DNA from: Rhodospirillaceae bacterium BRH_c57
GTDB lineage: Bacteria; Pseudomonadota; Alphaproteobacteria; Rhodospirillales; Rhodospirillaceae
NCBI GenBank assembly: GCA_000961745.1
Contig: LAEA01000152.1
Span: 39,507-103,506, forward strand
Length of the DNA stretch: 64,000 nt
Reading direction: 5' to 3'
Each line of letters opens with the position of its first letter. The stretch's first letter is position 1. The position numbers were made by a program, and so were the translations under genes. Below the pieces are notes generated by a model, which was not told the DNA's origin, did not search any database, and saw only the letters and a program-made list of their open reading frames with translations. Shown in pieces: positions 37,623 through 47,699 of this stretch.

Positions 37623-37960
37623 TGGCCGTCCAACGGAAGCCGAAGCCTGCCGCAGTCGTCGACGATAAAGTCGCGGAGGCCTTCATCAAAGGTGGCGGGG
37701 CACCGACCGCGAACGCGGAGGCGATGTCCGAGCAGGGGGAAGCGCCAGAAAAGGGCAAGCGGCAGGATGCCCGCACGACACCCCGCTTTTCGATCCGATT
37801 GGACCGAGACACCCTGGATGAACTGGAGGAAATTCTGCCTGCCGCCAAGCGTTTCATTAAGCTGCCGGGCCACATCCGGCTGACGAAATCCGACTTTGTT
37901 GAGTGGTGCATCAGGGAAGGCATCGACCGCATCAAGAAGGCGGAAGACCGTAAGGTGTGA
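37622..37960 (+). CDS. Small ParA-partner (partition) protein candidate
   Basis: Overlaps the parA stop; basic N-terminus, C-terminal helical DNA-binding-like region. Confidence 0.55.
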   Translation: MAVQRKPKPAAVVDDKVAEAFIKGGGAPTANAEAMSEQGEAPEKGKRQDARTTPRFSIRLDRDTLDELEEILPAAKRFIKLPGHIRLTKSDFVEWCIREGIDRIKKAEDRKV

Positions 37961-38088
37961 CCTGCCCCTTGCCGAGCAAAAAAGCTGTGGGCTGTGGGCT
38001 GTGGGCTGTGGACAGGGGGCGGTTTCCGGCACGCTGGGGCCGCCCAATTGCTAATTGAAGGGTAGTTGAATCTGAATTAGTTGGTTCA

Positions 38089-38496
38089 GCCACAAGAAGG
38101 CAGTGGATAACCCGTGTTTCGCCAGTAGAAGGCAGGAGTCCGCCAGAAGAAGGCAGTGGACAAGTGGTTCTACCGCCAGAAGAAGGCTGTGGGCAGTTTT
38201 GCCCGCCAGAAAAAGGCAGGGGATAAGTCGGAGGGCCAGTAAAAGGCAAGAGGGGTCCGACCTCCCTTTTTAACGGCGGGGAGGAGGCGAAATCGCCAGG
38301 ACACCGCCAGAAAAAGGCAGTCCCTCAGATGAGGGCAACCGCACCGTCAGAAGAGGGCAACCGCAAGCGTGCGATTCGCAGAACCTTGCCGCCGCCATGG
38401 GTTCATGGGGCAGACCGCCAGTAAAGGGCAGGCCGTTGCGGGAATCGGCGGAAGCCTGCGGGATGGCGGCATGTCACCCGCCGCCAGTAAAAGGCA
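38089..38496 (+). repeat. About 11 iterons of GCCAGAAAAAGGCA
   Basis: Copies at 38089, 38121, 38142, 38175, 38205, 38235, 38306, 38324 (degenerate), 38346, 38417, 38483, upstream of repA. Confidence 0.92.
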
Positions 38497-38579
38497 AGTT
38501 GCAAGCCCATGCTTTTGGCCGCAGATTTTGTGCTTATGCCGACGTCAGAGAACGGCACGATGCGTGGATGGGAGTCGCC

Positions 38580-39620
38580 ATGAGCGGCAAGGGCGTGACA
38601 GTGCGGGAGCAGCGGCGCGAGACGATGCGTCGTGCCAACGATGGGCTTGAGCGCGTGGGCGAGATCCACAGGATGGTCAAGGCCCTTGGCCGCGATCAGG
38701 CCCGAGAGATCGTTGCCGCCGAGGAAAAGGGCATCGTCGACCGCGTCCACGACTTTCTGTCCGATGAACGCCACTCCATCGGCATCACCTATTCCGGATT
38801 CTGCGTCGTGAGTTTCCCCCATCGCCAGTTGAAGTCGAAAGACGATATCTGGATGCGGTCTCAGGGCCCGTTCTCGCTCCTCATCGAACCTGGTGCGGTC
38901 TCAAAAGGGAAAAAGATCGAACGTCTCGGCGTGCCTTTCGGTTCGCGGGCACGCCTCATCATGCTGTACCTGCAGACGCAGGCTTTGAAGACGGGGTCGC
39001 CCGAAGTCGAAATCGGGTCCAGCATGCATTCGTGGCTGGATAGGATGGGTCTTCCTATCGGCGGCACGGCCTACAAGGATGTCAGGGAGCAGGCTGCCCG
39101 CATCTCCCGCTGCAAGCTGTCGTTCAACTGGAACGGTGAGTCCGAGGGTGTCGCTTGGGATGGCTTCCAGAATGATTCCATCGTGCAGAAGGGCATGAAT
39201 TTCCATGTCCCATCCGCACATGACACGCTGCAGACGAGACTCTGGGAGGACACCGTCCGCCTCTCGGACACATTCTACAAGGCACTGGAGGCACACCCTG
39301 TGCCGATTTGGGAGCCCGCCGTGCGGCAGATCAGCAACCAGTCGCTGGCCATCGATGTCTACATCTGGCTGGCGTACCGGCTGCGGGTAATCGGGGAGAA
39401 GCCCAAGCTGGTGCCGTGGGCCGATCTCCGTGATCAGTTCGGGCCGACCTATACGCGGCTGAGGGCATTCCGCGAGAACTTCGTCAAGACCCTGAAAGAC
39501 GTGTTGGCGGTGTACCCTGAGGCGAAGGTCGAGGCATCCGAGCAGGGCCTGCTCCTGCACCGCTCGCCCCCCGCCGTCCCGGAACGCAAGCTGATGGTGC
39601 TGGAAGGCCGAAAGCGGTGA
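38580..39620 (+). CDS. repA: Plasmid replication initiator RepA-type
   Basis: GPFSLLIEPGAVSKGKKIERLGVPFGSRARLIMLYLQTQAL...SRCKLSFNWNG...LAIDVYIWLAYRLR; preceded by iterons and parA. Confidence 0.88.
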   Translation: MSGKGVTVREQRRETMRRANDGLERVGEIHRMVKALGRDQAREIVAAEEKGIVDRVHDFLSDERHSIGITYSGFCVVSFPHRQLKSKDDIWMRSQGPFSLLIEPGAVSKGKKIERLGVPFGSRARLIMLYLQTQALKTGSPEVEIGSSMHSWLDRMGLPIGGTAYKDVREQAARISRCKLSFNWNGESEGVAWDGFQNDSIVQKGMNFHVPSAHDTLQTRLWEDTVRLSDTFYKALEAHPVPIWEPAVRQISNQSLAIDVYIWLAYRLRVIGEKPKLVPWADLRDQFGPTYTRLRAFRENFVKTLKDVLAVYPEAKVEASEQGLLLHRSPPAVPERKLMVLEGRKR

Positions 39621-39633
39621 CGTCGTCGAGATC

Positions 39634-40065
39634 ATGACCACCCCCTTCGCCGCAACCGACAAGAGCCTCGAAACGGTCGTGGGCAGGTACGTCCCATCTG
39701 AAGCAGTGGCCGACGTGTGCCAGCAAGCGAGGACCTTCGCCTACGGCGAGTGCGGAATCCTCGCGGGTAGGCTCCACAGCATCACGGGATGGGGGAACGT
39801 ATTTCTTTACGATGGTGCGGGGGGTCGCCCCTTGCCGCTGCATTACTGCGTCCGTTCGCCGCGGGGCCTCGTCGATTCCTTCGGCCTCTGCCCACATCGT
39901 CTCGAATACATGGTCTCCTCCCGACAAGGAGTGTCATCGCCCGTGTGGAATAACAGCACCGGCGACGCGGGCTTCACCGACCAGGACCCAGGGGATGTCG
40001 CGAGAGCCGATGTCTTCCTTGACACCCCGTGGATGCAGGCCGTCCTATCCGCCAGCGGTCGCTGA
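39634..40065 (+). CDS. Hypothetical protein
   Basis: ORF directly downstream of repA. Confidence 0.45.
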   Translation: MTTPFAATDKSLETVVGRYVPSEAVADVCQQARTFAYGECGILAGRLHSITGWGNVFLYDGAGGRPLPLHYCVRSPRGLVDSFGLCPHRLEYMVSSRQGVSSPVWNNSTGDAGFTDQDPGDVARADVFLDTPWMQAVLSASGR

Positions 40066-40196
40066 CCACTGCTACCTACCCCTTGACTCCTCAAACCATC
40101 TCTCAATATAAAATGTAAATGTGCTTGACATTCTTATAAATGTATGTCAATGTGATGTCATGGATCGAGGGGTCCTGCGAAACGGGGAGGGGCATC

Positions 40197-41177
40197 ATGG
40201 ACATCGGGGACGCAATCACCAAGGGTATCAAAGGGATCGCCGCAGTGGGTGGAGCCTTCGTCGTTTGTTCTCTGGCCATTGCTGTCTACTCTGCCCACAC
40301 GGGGACGCCCATCAGCGAGATCATGCCGATTTCCGTTTCCCAGGCGAAGACCTCCGATGAGGTCAGGGCCGAGTCCAATGACCGTGTCGTCGGGAAGTCG
40401 GTCGCGATGTTCGAGAAGGCGACGGGTGTCGACGTTCGGGTCGGGCACACGGGCGCCGAGGTGCTCTTGGGCGGCCAGATGGGCGACAAATTCAGTGCTC
40501 GGGCCACCTACGTCATGGGCAACGGGACGGGTTACGCTGCCCTGAAGAAGGGAAAGGCGAAAGGCTACTGCAACGTGGACACGGGCAGCGCCAAGGCAGC
40601 CATCGACCGCATGTATCCCGAGGGGAATATCAGGACCATGGTCGGCGGCCTGCCGACGCCGGCGGTCCTCGACTTCATGTTGACCTGGCACGAGCTTGCG
40701 CACTGCCATGATTTCGCCACCGACGCCAAGCGCACGCAGGCTTGGGTGATCGATACCGAGATGGTGGCCGACGTCTACATGGCGGTGATGGTGTTCCAGT
40801 CGAAGGGCATCGCCGATCCCGTCGGCGAAATCCGCCGCTGGTCGAGCCGCAGGGCCGTTGGAGCCTACTGGGGACACTACGACGCAGACGGCGTCGCCCG
40901 CATCGATGCCGGACACTTCACCTCGCCTGCCATCGAGGTCGTGCTGAGGGACCACGCCGCCGGCCGCCTCGGGGTCATGCACCCGAACGCCATCCTGTCA
41001 TATGCGAGGGCTGTTTCGGCCTCGATCGTCTCGGGCTACGACAGGGACGTCGAGGAAGGAGAGCCCGTCATGTGGGAGGGCAAGTCCCAGCAGGTCTACG
41101 CCCCCTTCTCCGAGCAGCCCATCGCCTACAGGGGGGCCGCCGAAGCCTACGCCAAGTACGTCAGCCGCCAACTGTAA
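40197..41177 (+). CDS. Membrane-anchored zincin-like protein
   Basis: N-terminal TM and HELAHCHDF (HExxH) with a downstream Glu-rich helix. Confidence 0.6.
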   Translation: MDIGDAITKGIKGIAAVGGAFVVCSLAIAVYSAHTGTPISEIMPISVSQAKTSDEVRAESNDRVVGKSVAMFEKATGVDVRVGHTGAEVLLGGQMGDKFSARATYVMGNGTGYAALKKGKAKGYCNVDTGSAKAAIDRMYPEGNIRTMVGGLPTPAVLDFMLTWHELAHCHDFATDAKRTQAWVIDTEMVADVYMAVMVFQSKGIADPVGEIRRWSSRRAVGAYWGHYDADGVARIDAGHFTSPAIEVVLRDHAAGRLGVMHPNAILSYARAVSASIVSGYDRDVEEGEPVMWEGKSQQVYAPFSEQPIAYRGAAEAYAKYVSRQL

Positions 41178-41456
41178 GGGCGATGTGCAGGAAGATTTCT
41201 CTGGGTGCGGACATGGATCCGCACCCTTTACCGTGATGGCTAGCCGAGGCGGTAAAGCGGGGACTGGATGTCTCTGGCTCCGCCGATCACGCACGGGGCG
41301 ACGGGGACGACCTTCCCGAAGGGGAGATGCCGCAGGTGCCCTCGCCGCAGGTGCGGGCTGGCGTGCGTCCCTCCGAGGGTTTCCCCCTTGTGGACGGTCC
41401 GCTTCATGACCCGCACGACGGTGTGGGACAGGAGCGGCGGGCGGCCCTTCTTCGCC

Positions 41457-42590
41457 CTATGGTTCCATACCACCAGCGTCTGACGGATCATCCAGCGCAG
41501 TGTCCTTCTTGTTCGCCGGTGACGGCGCTTCATCATGCGCGCCAACGGTTGAGAGGAAGCGCTCACGAATCTCTGGGGTTCCAGTTGCCCAATCCAGTAA
41601 CCCCACAGCCTCTTCGGCCATGCGGCGCCATTTTGGTCCTCGTTCGCGCATTTCGGTCCAGAGATCTTGAAGTTCGTAAGGGCGCTGCTCAACCAGGACG
41701 CCAAGCAACTCGCCCGCCTGCCGCAGGTCTTTCAGCGCCTTCGCTTGGCTTTGCTCTGTCTTAATCCGCATGCGGCTGACGATGAGCTTGTGCAAGGCGT
41801 ACCGCTCCGGTGCCGGAACATTGATGGCGATTCCGCCGCCATAAAGTACAACAGCTTTAACCTCCTGGTAGATTAGGAAATCAAGGAAGCGAAGCGGCTG
41901 AGCCTCGACCTGAAGGGCAGGAAGCGCTACCGGGGTTTCGTCATCCGGTCCACGATTAGGCGCCAGAATATCGACGCGGAATTCGTTGCCGATGGCGTAA
42001 TGGGTGGCGTGGCGTCCGTCTATAGGATGCGGGACAGCTTCGAACCGCGGATCGACTTCCTTGAGAATATCGCCGAAAGGAAGATGAACCTGGTCGCCAA
42101 CGGCGATTGAGATGCTCGGGAATTGTGCGAGATCAAGATCATCGGTCATAGCGTTGCGATTGGCGAGTAGGACGCCGAGTAGGCCGGAATAGGTTTGATA
42201 GGCGGCTGTGCCAACCACGACTGCACGCAAGCGGAATACCCCAGCGTCAGCAAGCGCCTCCAGGATACGTCCCGTTCGTGCGTCGGGGCCGCGCAGTCCG
42301 GTCCGCTGGAGCGACGTCAGCATCATGCGCCGCTCACGGAAACTTGCCTTGGCTTGGCGGTGTTTGAGGATCTGTTGTTGAAGCTCTGGAGTGTCAGGCC
42401 CCACATAACGATCTCTGCGCTTGCCATGCTCGTCCGTACCAGACCGAAAATACCAATAGTTCCGGCCGTTGGCTGTCTTTGTAAAAAAGCTGCCGGAAAC
42501 CGGGAAGTCCGCAATGAGGCGGTCCATCGAGCAGCGCTCGACCAGTTCCGCGTACATCGTCTGGATTGGTAGGGGGAGGTTCTGAGCCAT
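41457..42590 (-). CDS. GSU2403-type nucleotidyltransferase-fold protein
   Basis: FRLRAVVVGTAAYQTYSGLLGVLL...DDLDLAQ and C-terminal ALHKLIVSRMR. Confidence 0.75.
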   Translation of the reverse strand: MAQNLPLPIQTMYAELVERCSMDRLIADFPVSGSFFTKTANGRNYWYFRSGTDEHGKRRDRYVGPDTPELQQQILKHRQAKASFRERRMMLTSLQRTGLRGPDARTGRILEALADAGVFRLRAVVVGTAAYQTYSGLLGVLLANRNAMTDDLDLAQFPSISIAVGDQVHLPFGDILKEVDPRFEAVPHPIDGRHATHYAIGNEFRVDILAPNRGPDDETPVALPALQVEAQPLRFLDFLIYQEVKAVVLYGGGIAINVPAPERYALHKLIVSRMRIKTEQSQAKALKDLRQAGELLGVLVEQRPYELQDLWTEMRERGPKWRRMAEEAVGLLDWATGTPEIRERFLSTVGAHDEAPSPANKKDTALDDPSDAGGMEP

Positions 42591-42601
42591 CGCATCTATC
42601 C

Positions 42602-42667
42602 TTGGAGACAATTCTCATGCTGTCTCCAAGTTACGTGCTTTGGAGACAGTGTTCAATACGTCTCCAA
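42602..42667. promoter_or_regulatory. Two palindromic operators TTGGAGAC-N12-GTCTCCAA
   Basis: Perfect arms at 42602/42622 and 42640/42660, upstream of the nucleotidyltransferase gene. Confidence 0.85.
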
Positions 42668-42968
42668 TAGTTTCTCCGGAGGCAAGCCGTTTCAACGATG
42701 GTGGATCGCCCTGACCGGCCGACGGTACAGCAGAACGCCCTCGCTGGCCGTCGTGGAGCTGCGAAGGTTCGACCAGGTACAGTCGGACTTATGGATTTTC
42801 ATCTGCCCCAATTTCGCCGAGTCTGAAAACATACCTTTTCAAACTCGGCAACCCAGGTGTACAATCGTCTACGAACCGACGGAGACTGCCTCATGCGCCT
42901 GAGCCTAGCCTCAACTAGCAGGAACGCCCCAACTCCGCACTGCTCTGCGCTGCCTGGGGCCGAATTCC

Positions 42969-44003
42969 ATGGATGAGGAAAAGGTGGCCACAAGGGGCGA
43001 GGTCACGGTCTTCGCCAGACGGAGTGAAATTGACCCACTGCTCCTCGGGGCGGCGGAGTCTGCCAAACGATACGCCTCGTTGGCCTTCTCCGAGGGCACG
43101 CGGCGTGTCTACGCATCCGCATGGAAAGCGTTCGACGACTTCTGCACCGAGCAGGGCCTGCAAAGCCTGCCTGCCAGCGGGACAACGCTCTCTCTCTGGC
43201 TCGCCCTGTTGGCCGATATGGGAATGTCGCCAAGAACCCTCCACGTCAGGGGGGCCGCCGTGCGGGCGATGCACGTCAGCACGCGGAACCCTGATGGAAA
43301 GCCCTACGATAGTCCGACCGACACGGCTGAAGTAAAACTCGTCCTCAAGGGAATTCGCAGGGAGTCCGCGAGAATGGGGCAGACCCCCGAGCAGGCCGAC
43401 CCCGTGACCGCCGACCTCTTGCGAACGGTGGCTGGCGGCATCGGTCGGGGCTCGACGATGGGAATCAGGGACGCGGCCATCGTACTCCTCGGTTTTGCCT
43501 CGGCCATGCGGAGGGGGGAGATCGCCGCCATGCGGGTCGAGCACGTCATCCCCACCGACAAGGGTCTCCTGATCCGCATCCCACTGTCAAAGGGCGACCA
43601 GGAGGGCGAAGGCCAGGCTGTCGCCGTCCCTATGGCGAGGGATCCAGGTCTGTGCCCCGTCCGTGCCCTACGGGAGTGGCTCCAAATCTTGAGGAAGGAG
43701 AACATGCTGGAGGGAAGGGTCTTCCGTGAGATCACGACGGCAGACCGTATCCTGCCCGACAGCGAGGGGCTGACGCCGGAGAGCATCGGTCGCATCGTGA
43801 GGAAACGGGCGGACGCGGTCGGTCTCGAAGGCAGGATTACCGCCCATAGCCTCAGGGCAGGCTTCGCCACGTCCGCGTTGCTGAAAGGAGCACCCATTCC
43901 CAAGGTGCGAGATCACCTAAGGCACACCGACGTCGCCACCACCATGCGATACTTTCGCGACCTGGAACGGTTCCTCGATCATCCAGGGGAGGGCCTTCTT
44001 TGA
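42969..44003 (+). CDS. Tyrosine recombinase / integrase
   Basis: AMRRGEIAAMRVEHV ... HSLRAGFATSALLKGAPIPKVRDHLRHTDVATTMRYFRD. Confidence 0.93.
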   Translation: MDEEKVATRGEVTVFARRSEIDPLLLGAAESAKRYASLAFSEGTRRVYASAWKAFDDFCTEQGLQSLPASGTTLSLWLALLADMGMSPRTLHVRGAAVRAMHVSTRNPDGKPYDSPTDTAEVKLVLKGIRRESARMGQTPEQADPVTADLLRTVAGGIGRGSTMGIRDAAIVLLGFASAMRRGEIAAMRVEHVIPTDKGLLIRIPLSKGDQEGEGQAVAVPMARDPGLCPVRALREWLQILRKENMLEGRVFREITTADRILPDSEGLTPESIGRIVRKRADAVGLEGRITAHSLRAGFATSALLKGAPIPKVRDHLRHTDVATTMRYFRDLERFLDHPGEGLL

Positions 44004-44219
44004 CTTGGACGCACAGCAGGCAAAAAACAGCCCGTAAAGTAGTGGCTCGGATGGACTGCCCCCGCGTTCACGACCTCAATGTTTCCTATCGTGTCGTCGT
44101 ATCTGGTGAGCGCGTTCGACGGATCACGGCGATTCCCCGGGTGGCCGACTTAAAAATCGTCGCCGTTGGTCAAGTCAGAATGCAAATGGCAGTTGATTTC
44201 GGTTATATAGAGGGTCGAA

Positions 44220-45080
44220 CTATTTTTTATTGTTGCCTGTCTTTGCCCATTGGAGAATGTCGTTGAAATTCAAGCTTGATTTTCCATGCAAGAACTTGTT
44301 TGCATAAGCATCGAACGTCTCTCTGCGCGGCGGAGCCACTTTCTTTGCGAAGCTTCGAACGGCTTTGACATTCGGGGTTTTCCCTGATCTGCGGACCTCA
44401 TCGAGCACCGTCGCAACAAGACGGTCTTGTCGCGTCCTTAATCCCTTGCCGACGCCGTGTTTCTTCAAAAGGCGGCCCCACATAACGGCGAAAAATTTCT
44501 CCGCGAGAAATTGCTTAAACTGTTCGTCGAGCTGGGCCATCGCGAGCTCCAACTGCCCAGTTCGATACAGGATTTTATAGAACTCTATCATCTGGCTGCC
44601 AAAGACCCCAGCCGGCACGATCTCCTGCGACCCTATCAAGAAGCAAAACGGACACGGCTGATTGATGGTGAGCGGCATTAGCGCATAGAAACCTTGGCAG
44701 GTCGCCATGACCACGCCGGTATTGTTCTTGGTGATGATATTGATCCTCGACAGGAGATCGAATAACTCAGCCCATGACACCCGCTCTTGGTCGTCGCCAA
44801 CCCCCAATCCCATCACTTTGTCGCCATGGCACTCAAGATGAATGATCGGCCGTAAGCCAGTTTCACAGGCCGGGACCAGGCAAGCCAGAAACGCAATCAG
44901 TTCCTGCCTATTGCTCACTTTCTCAAGGTGAACAAGCGTTTCCTGACCTTCAGAGGCCATTTGGAAGTCCAGTAGGTCTTCATGCAGCCGCCGCGCTGTC
45001 TGCAAATCGGTCGATTTTAGGCCATCGACGATGATGATCGCATTATTGGCGAACTGGGTTTCGAACTTAAGATGAGACAT
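44220..45080 (-). CDS. Caspase-like/CHAT-type peptidase candidate
   Basis: RPIIHLECHGDKVMG (His) and GVVMATCQGFYA (Cys) spaced as in CHAT/caspase-fold proteases. Confidence 0.55.
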   Translation of the reverse strand: MSHLKFETQFANNAIIIVDGLKSTDLQTARRLHEDLLDFQMASEGQETLVHLEKVSNRQELIAFLACLVPACETGLRPIIHLECHGDKVMGLGVGDDQERVSWAELFDLLSRINIITKNNTGVVMATCQGFYALMPLTINQPCPFCFLIGSQEIVPAGVFGSQMIEFYKILYRTGQLELAMAQLDEQFKQFLAEKFFAVMWGRLLKKHGVGKGLRTRQDRLVATVLDEVRRSGKTPNVKAVRSFAKKVAPPRRETFDAYANKFLHGKSSLNFNDILQWAKTGNNKK

Positions 45081-45508
45081 GGGGCCCCTCCTTTATGGGC
45101 GGTCGGCTTGCGTGGCTATTCTAAGTGCTGCTTCTTCCTACCTGCGTTAGAACAAGCTGTCGAACGCAGTGATCGGGCGATCAGAACAGGTATTTGCACC
45201 ATAACCTTCGGTTGCAGGAACGATTGATCGACCTTGGGTTGGCGTTCCGGCAAGGTACGTTTTCGGGAATCGGCGTGGACCTAGGGGTATGAGTCGCAAC
45301 GGAATGAAATGGCAACTCGCACAACCGTTCCAGTACAACCGCGCTGGGTCGAATAGGAAGGGAGGCTATCGGTTTTAGCCGCCGACGTTGATTGTAATTC
45401 TTGACCGCATCCCATGGAGGGGGCTTCCTCGCCTCCCTAAAATCTGCGATCATCTGCAGAAAATAGGGTTATTTTCTCGGTCTACGTCAGTGCAAAGGGG
45501 GGCCACGG

Positions 45509-47080
45509 ATGGGTGCTCGATTCGAACTCCGTCATGCAAACTTGATGGCCTACGTTACCTCAAGATCGTACGGCGCTCCTAGAAGTCAGCACCATGACTT
45601 ACGCGATTTTCTGCTCGCCCTTCGGTATCAAGCAACAGAATTTCTTATTCCAGAACCTGGTTTCGAACCCTGGCCCGAGTATGTGTCGGATATTGCAGGG
45701 AGAGCACTGAAAGAACTGGAAGAGGGACAACGCCTGGAAAAAAACGCAATCATCTCCGGGGGTGCCGTTGAGCGTTTGTTGGAGGAACTTCGAACAGAGC
45801 TATCGAAGTATTCTCTGTTTGCGCTTGCCATCGGTAAATCAGCCCAAATTAGGCGAGTAGCAGAGGAGATCGCACGTGAGCCACTCTATGGCCAATTACT
45901 AGTTCTCATTCCAGACTACCGTGAAAAAAACTCAAATTTCGAAGTCTTGGACCCAATTCCAGCATTCTCTGTGGCTCTACATGCAGCTTCTGATTGGCCT
46001 GGAATGGCGTTTTGGACGCCTAACGGGACGAGTGCTTTCGTGCCAATGGGGGCGCTCGAAGGATTGGGGCCTGAGTTGCGTCAAGCGTCCGAAGAGAGGA
46101 TCGATCACTCTCGCCGACGTTCCTGGTTTCCGGAATTTGGTTGGGTTGGAACATTTGACCCCTTAATCAAATCGTGGTCTGAAAGATACAAAACAAAGAC
46201 ACGAAGGCTTCTTCACCTAAGCGATCTTCATTTCGGCACGACGCATGCTACAGAAAATCAGCCACTGCTAGACGCGGAATTAAGTGAGGTAGTAAGGTCT
46301 GTTCAGCGGGTTGTTATCACAGGGGATCTCCTGGACTCACCAAAGCCGGATTATTTTCAAAGATTTATAGCATTCAAAGGTGCACTAACTCGCCTGTCGG
46401 GCGGGAAAGAACCAATATCAATTACCGGAAATCATGATCAAAGATGGAGGGGGATACTTGGAGAAAAATATCGACAGGTAGTGAATTTAAAATCTAGCGG
46501 CGTCGAATTGGATGAAGACACCGAAATGGTGTTCATTATGCTGAACTCATCAGTCAAAGGGTCATTCGCTCGCGGGTGTATAACGTCTTCCCAATTCAAG
46601 CGCGTGGCGTCGGATTTCAGGTCGCTTACAGCAGCGCGCTCAGACGTAAAGCGCTTTCTGCCAGTCGTTCTCGTTCATCACCACCCCTTCTCGTTCGACC
46701 TTCCCCCTGATACTTTCCTGCAAAGGGTGCTTTCCTGGCTTGGCCTGCGTGAGGAGACGCTACTGGAATTGAAGGACGCAGATGATTTGCATCGATGGTG
46801 CCTTGATTGGGGCTTCCCGACCATCCTGCACGGACACAAACACAAGAGACGTTACATCTCGAAACCCATAACACACGATGGCCGGACGATGGAATTGACA
46901 GCAATTGGATGCGGCAGTTCACTTGGAGCAGAGGGGTCGCCTGTCTCCTATAATTTGCTCGAATGGAATTCTGATCGCGAGCTATGGGTTGCTTCGTTCT
47001 TTGAAAGCATCAATGGAGGAGCTTTCCGTGAAGTTGGCCTATCGGTGTCACCTGAAAGATCTGGCATCTCAGGGCAATGA
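45509..47080 (+). CDS. Calcineurin-like metallophosphoesterase with N-terminal extension
   Basis: LLHLSDLHFG...VVITGDLLDS...ISITGNHDQRW...VVLVHHHPF...ILHGHKHKRRY. Confidence 0.9.
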   Translation: MGARFELRHANLMAYVTSRSYGAPRSQHHDLRDFLLALRYQATEFLIPEPGFEPWPEYVSDIAGRALKELEEGQRLEKNAIISGGAVERLLEELRTELSKYSLFALAIGKSAQIRRVAEEIAREPLYGQLLVLIPDYREKNSNFEVLDPIPAFSVALHAASDWPGMAFWTPNGTSAFVPMGALEGLGPELRQASEERIDHSRRRSWFPEFGWVGTFDPLIKSWSERYKTKTRRLLHLSDLHFGTTHATENQPLLDAELSEVVRSVQRVVITGDLLDSPKPDYFQRFIAFKGALTRLSGGKEPISITGNHDQRWRGILGEKYRQVVNLKSSGVELDEDTEMVFIMLNSSVKGSFARGCITSSQFKRVASDFRSLTAARSDVKRFLPVVLVHHHPFSFDLPPDTFLQRVLSWLGLREETLLELKDADDLHRWCLDWGFPTILHGHKHKRRYISKPITHDGRTMELTAIGCGSSLGAEGSPVSYNLLEWNSDRELWVASFFESINGGAFREVGLSVSPERSGISGQ

Positions 47081-47699
47081 AGGTGTTGCCGACATTCATT
47101 GTTGACGCACAGAACAAAGTTAATAACGCCGTACCAATCCCGAGAAGCCGCCTCGTCCGGGATTGAGTCGTCCAAAATGGATGGCCTATTGTCGTCTCGT
47201 CCGAACCCAATCTCCTGCGACACCGAGACCGAGGCCAGTGGCGCAGACCTCAATCAGTTGTTGACCTGGGCTCCAATGCATAAGCATCAATTGCCTTTTG
47301 CGGTCGTTGAGAAAGATTTTAAGTCTCATAACGCGTGTTGTCGGGTCTCTCTTCTCGATGTGGTCGAAGCTGATCAACAGCAGTTTCCACACATCCAGAA
47401 TAGTAAGTTCCTGGCCTTTAACGGGAATAAAAAATTCATGTCTCATAAGGACGCCCGCGCGAAAAAGTTCAAATCAGCATCGAACCGAGATAATAGGTTT
47501 CTCTGTTTCAGTTGCCCTGGTCTGAGTTTATGCCAAAATGTCGAAGTCTTAGGAAAACAACTTCAGTTCACTCTGGCTGTGCGTTGCTGCGAACCTAACC
47601 GTATTGGCAAGCTGCCCCTCCTTCTCACAGGCCTGAATGGCATCTGCACAGTAACAAGGCAGAACCGGCTGGAAATAACAGTAGTGGGATAACCCATAT

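Noticed and set aside
47099-47692. 197-aa ORF beside the IS630 remnant
   Set aside because: Overlaps the end region with no recognisable motif or RBS; likely non-coding AT-rich island DNA
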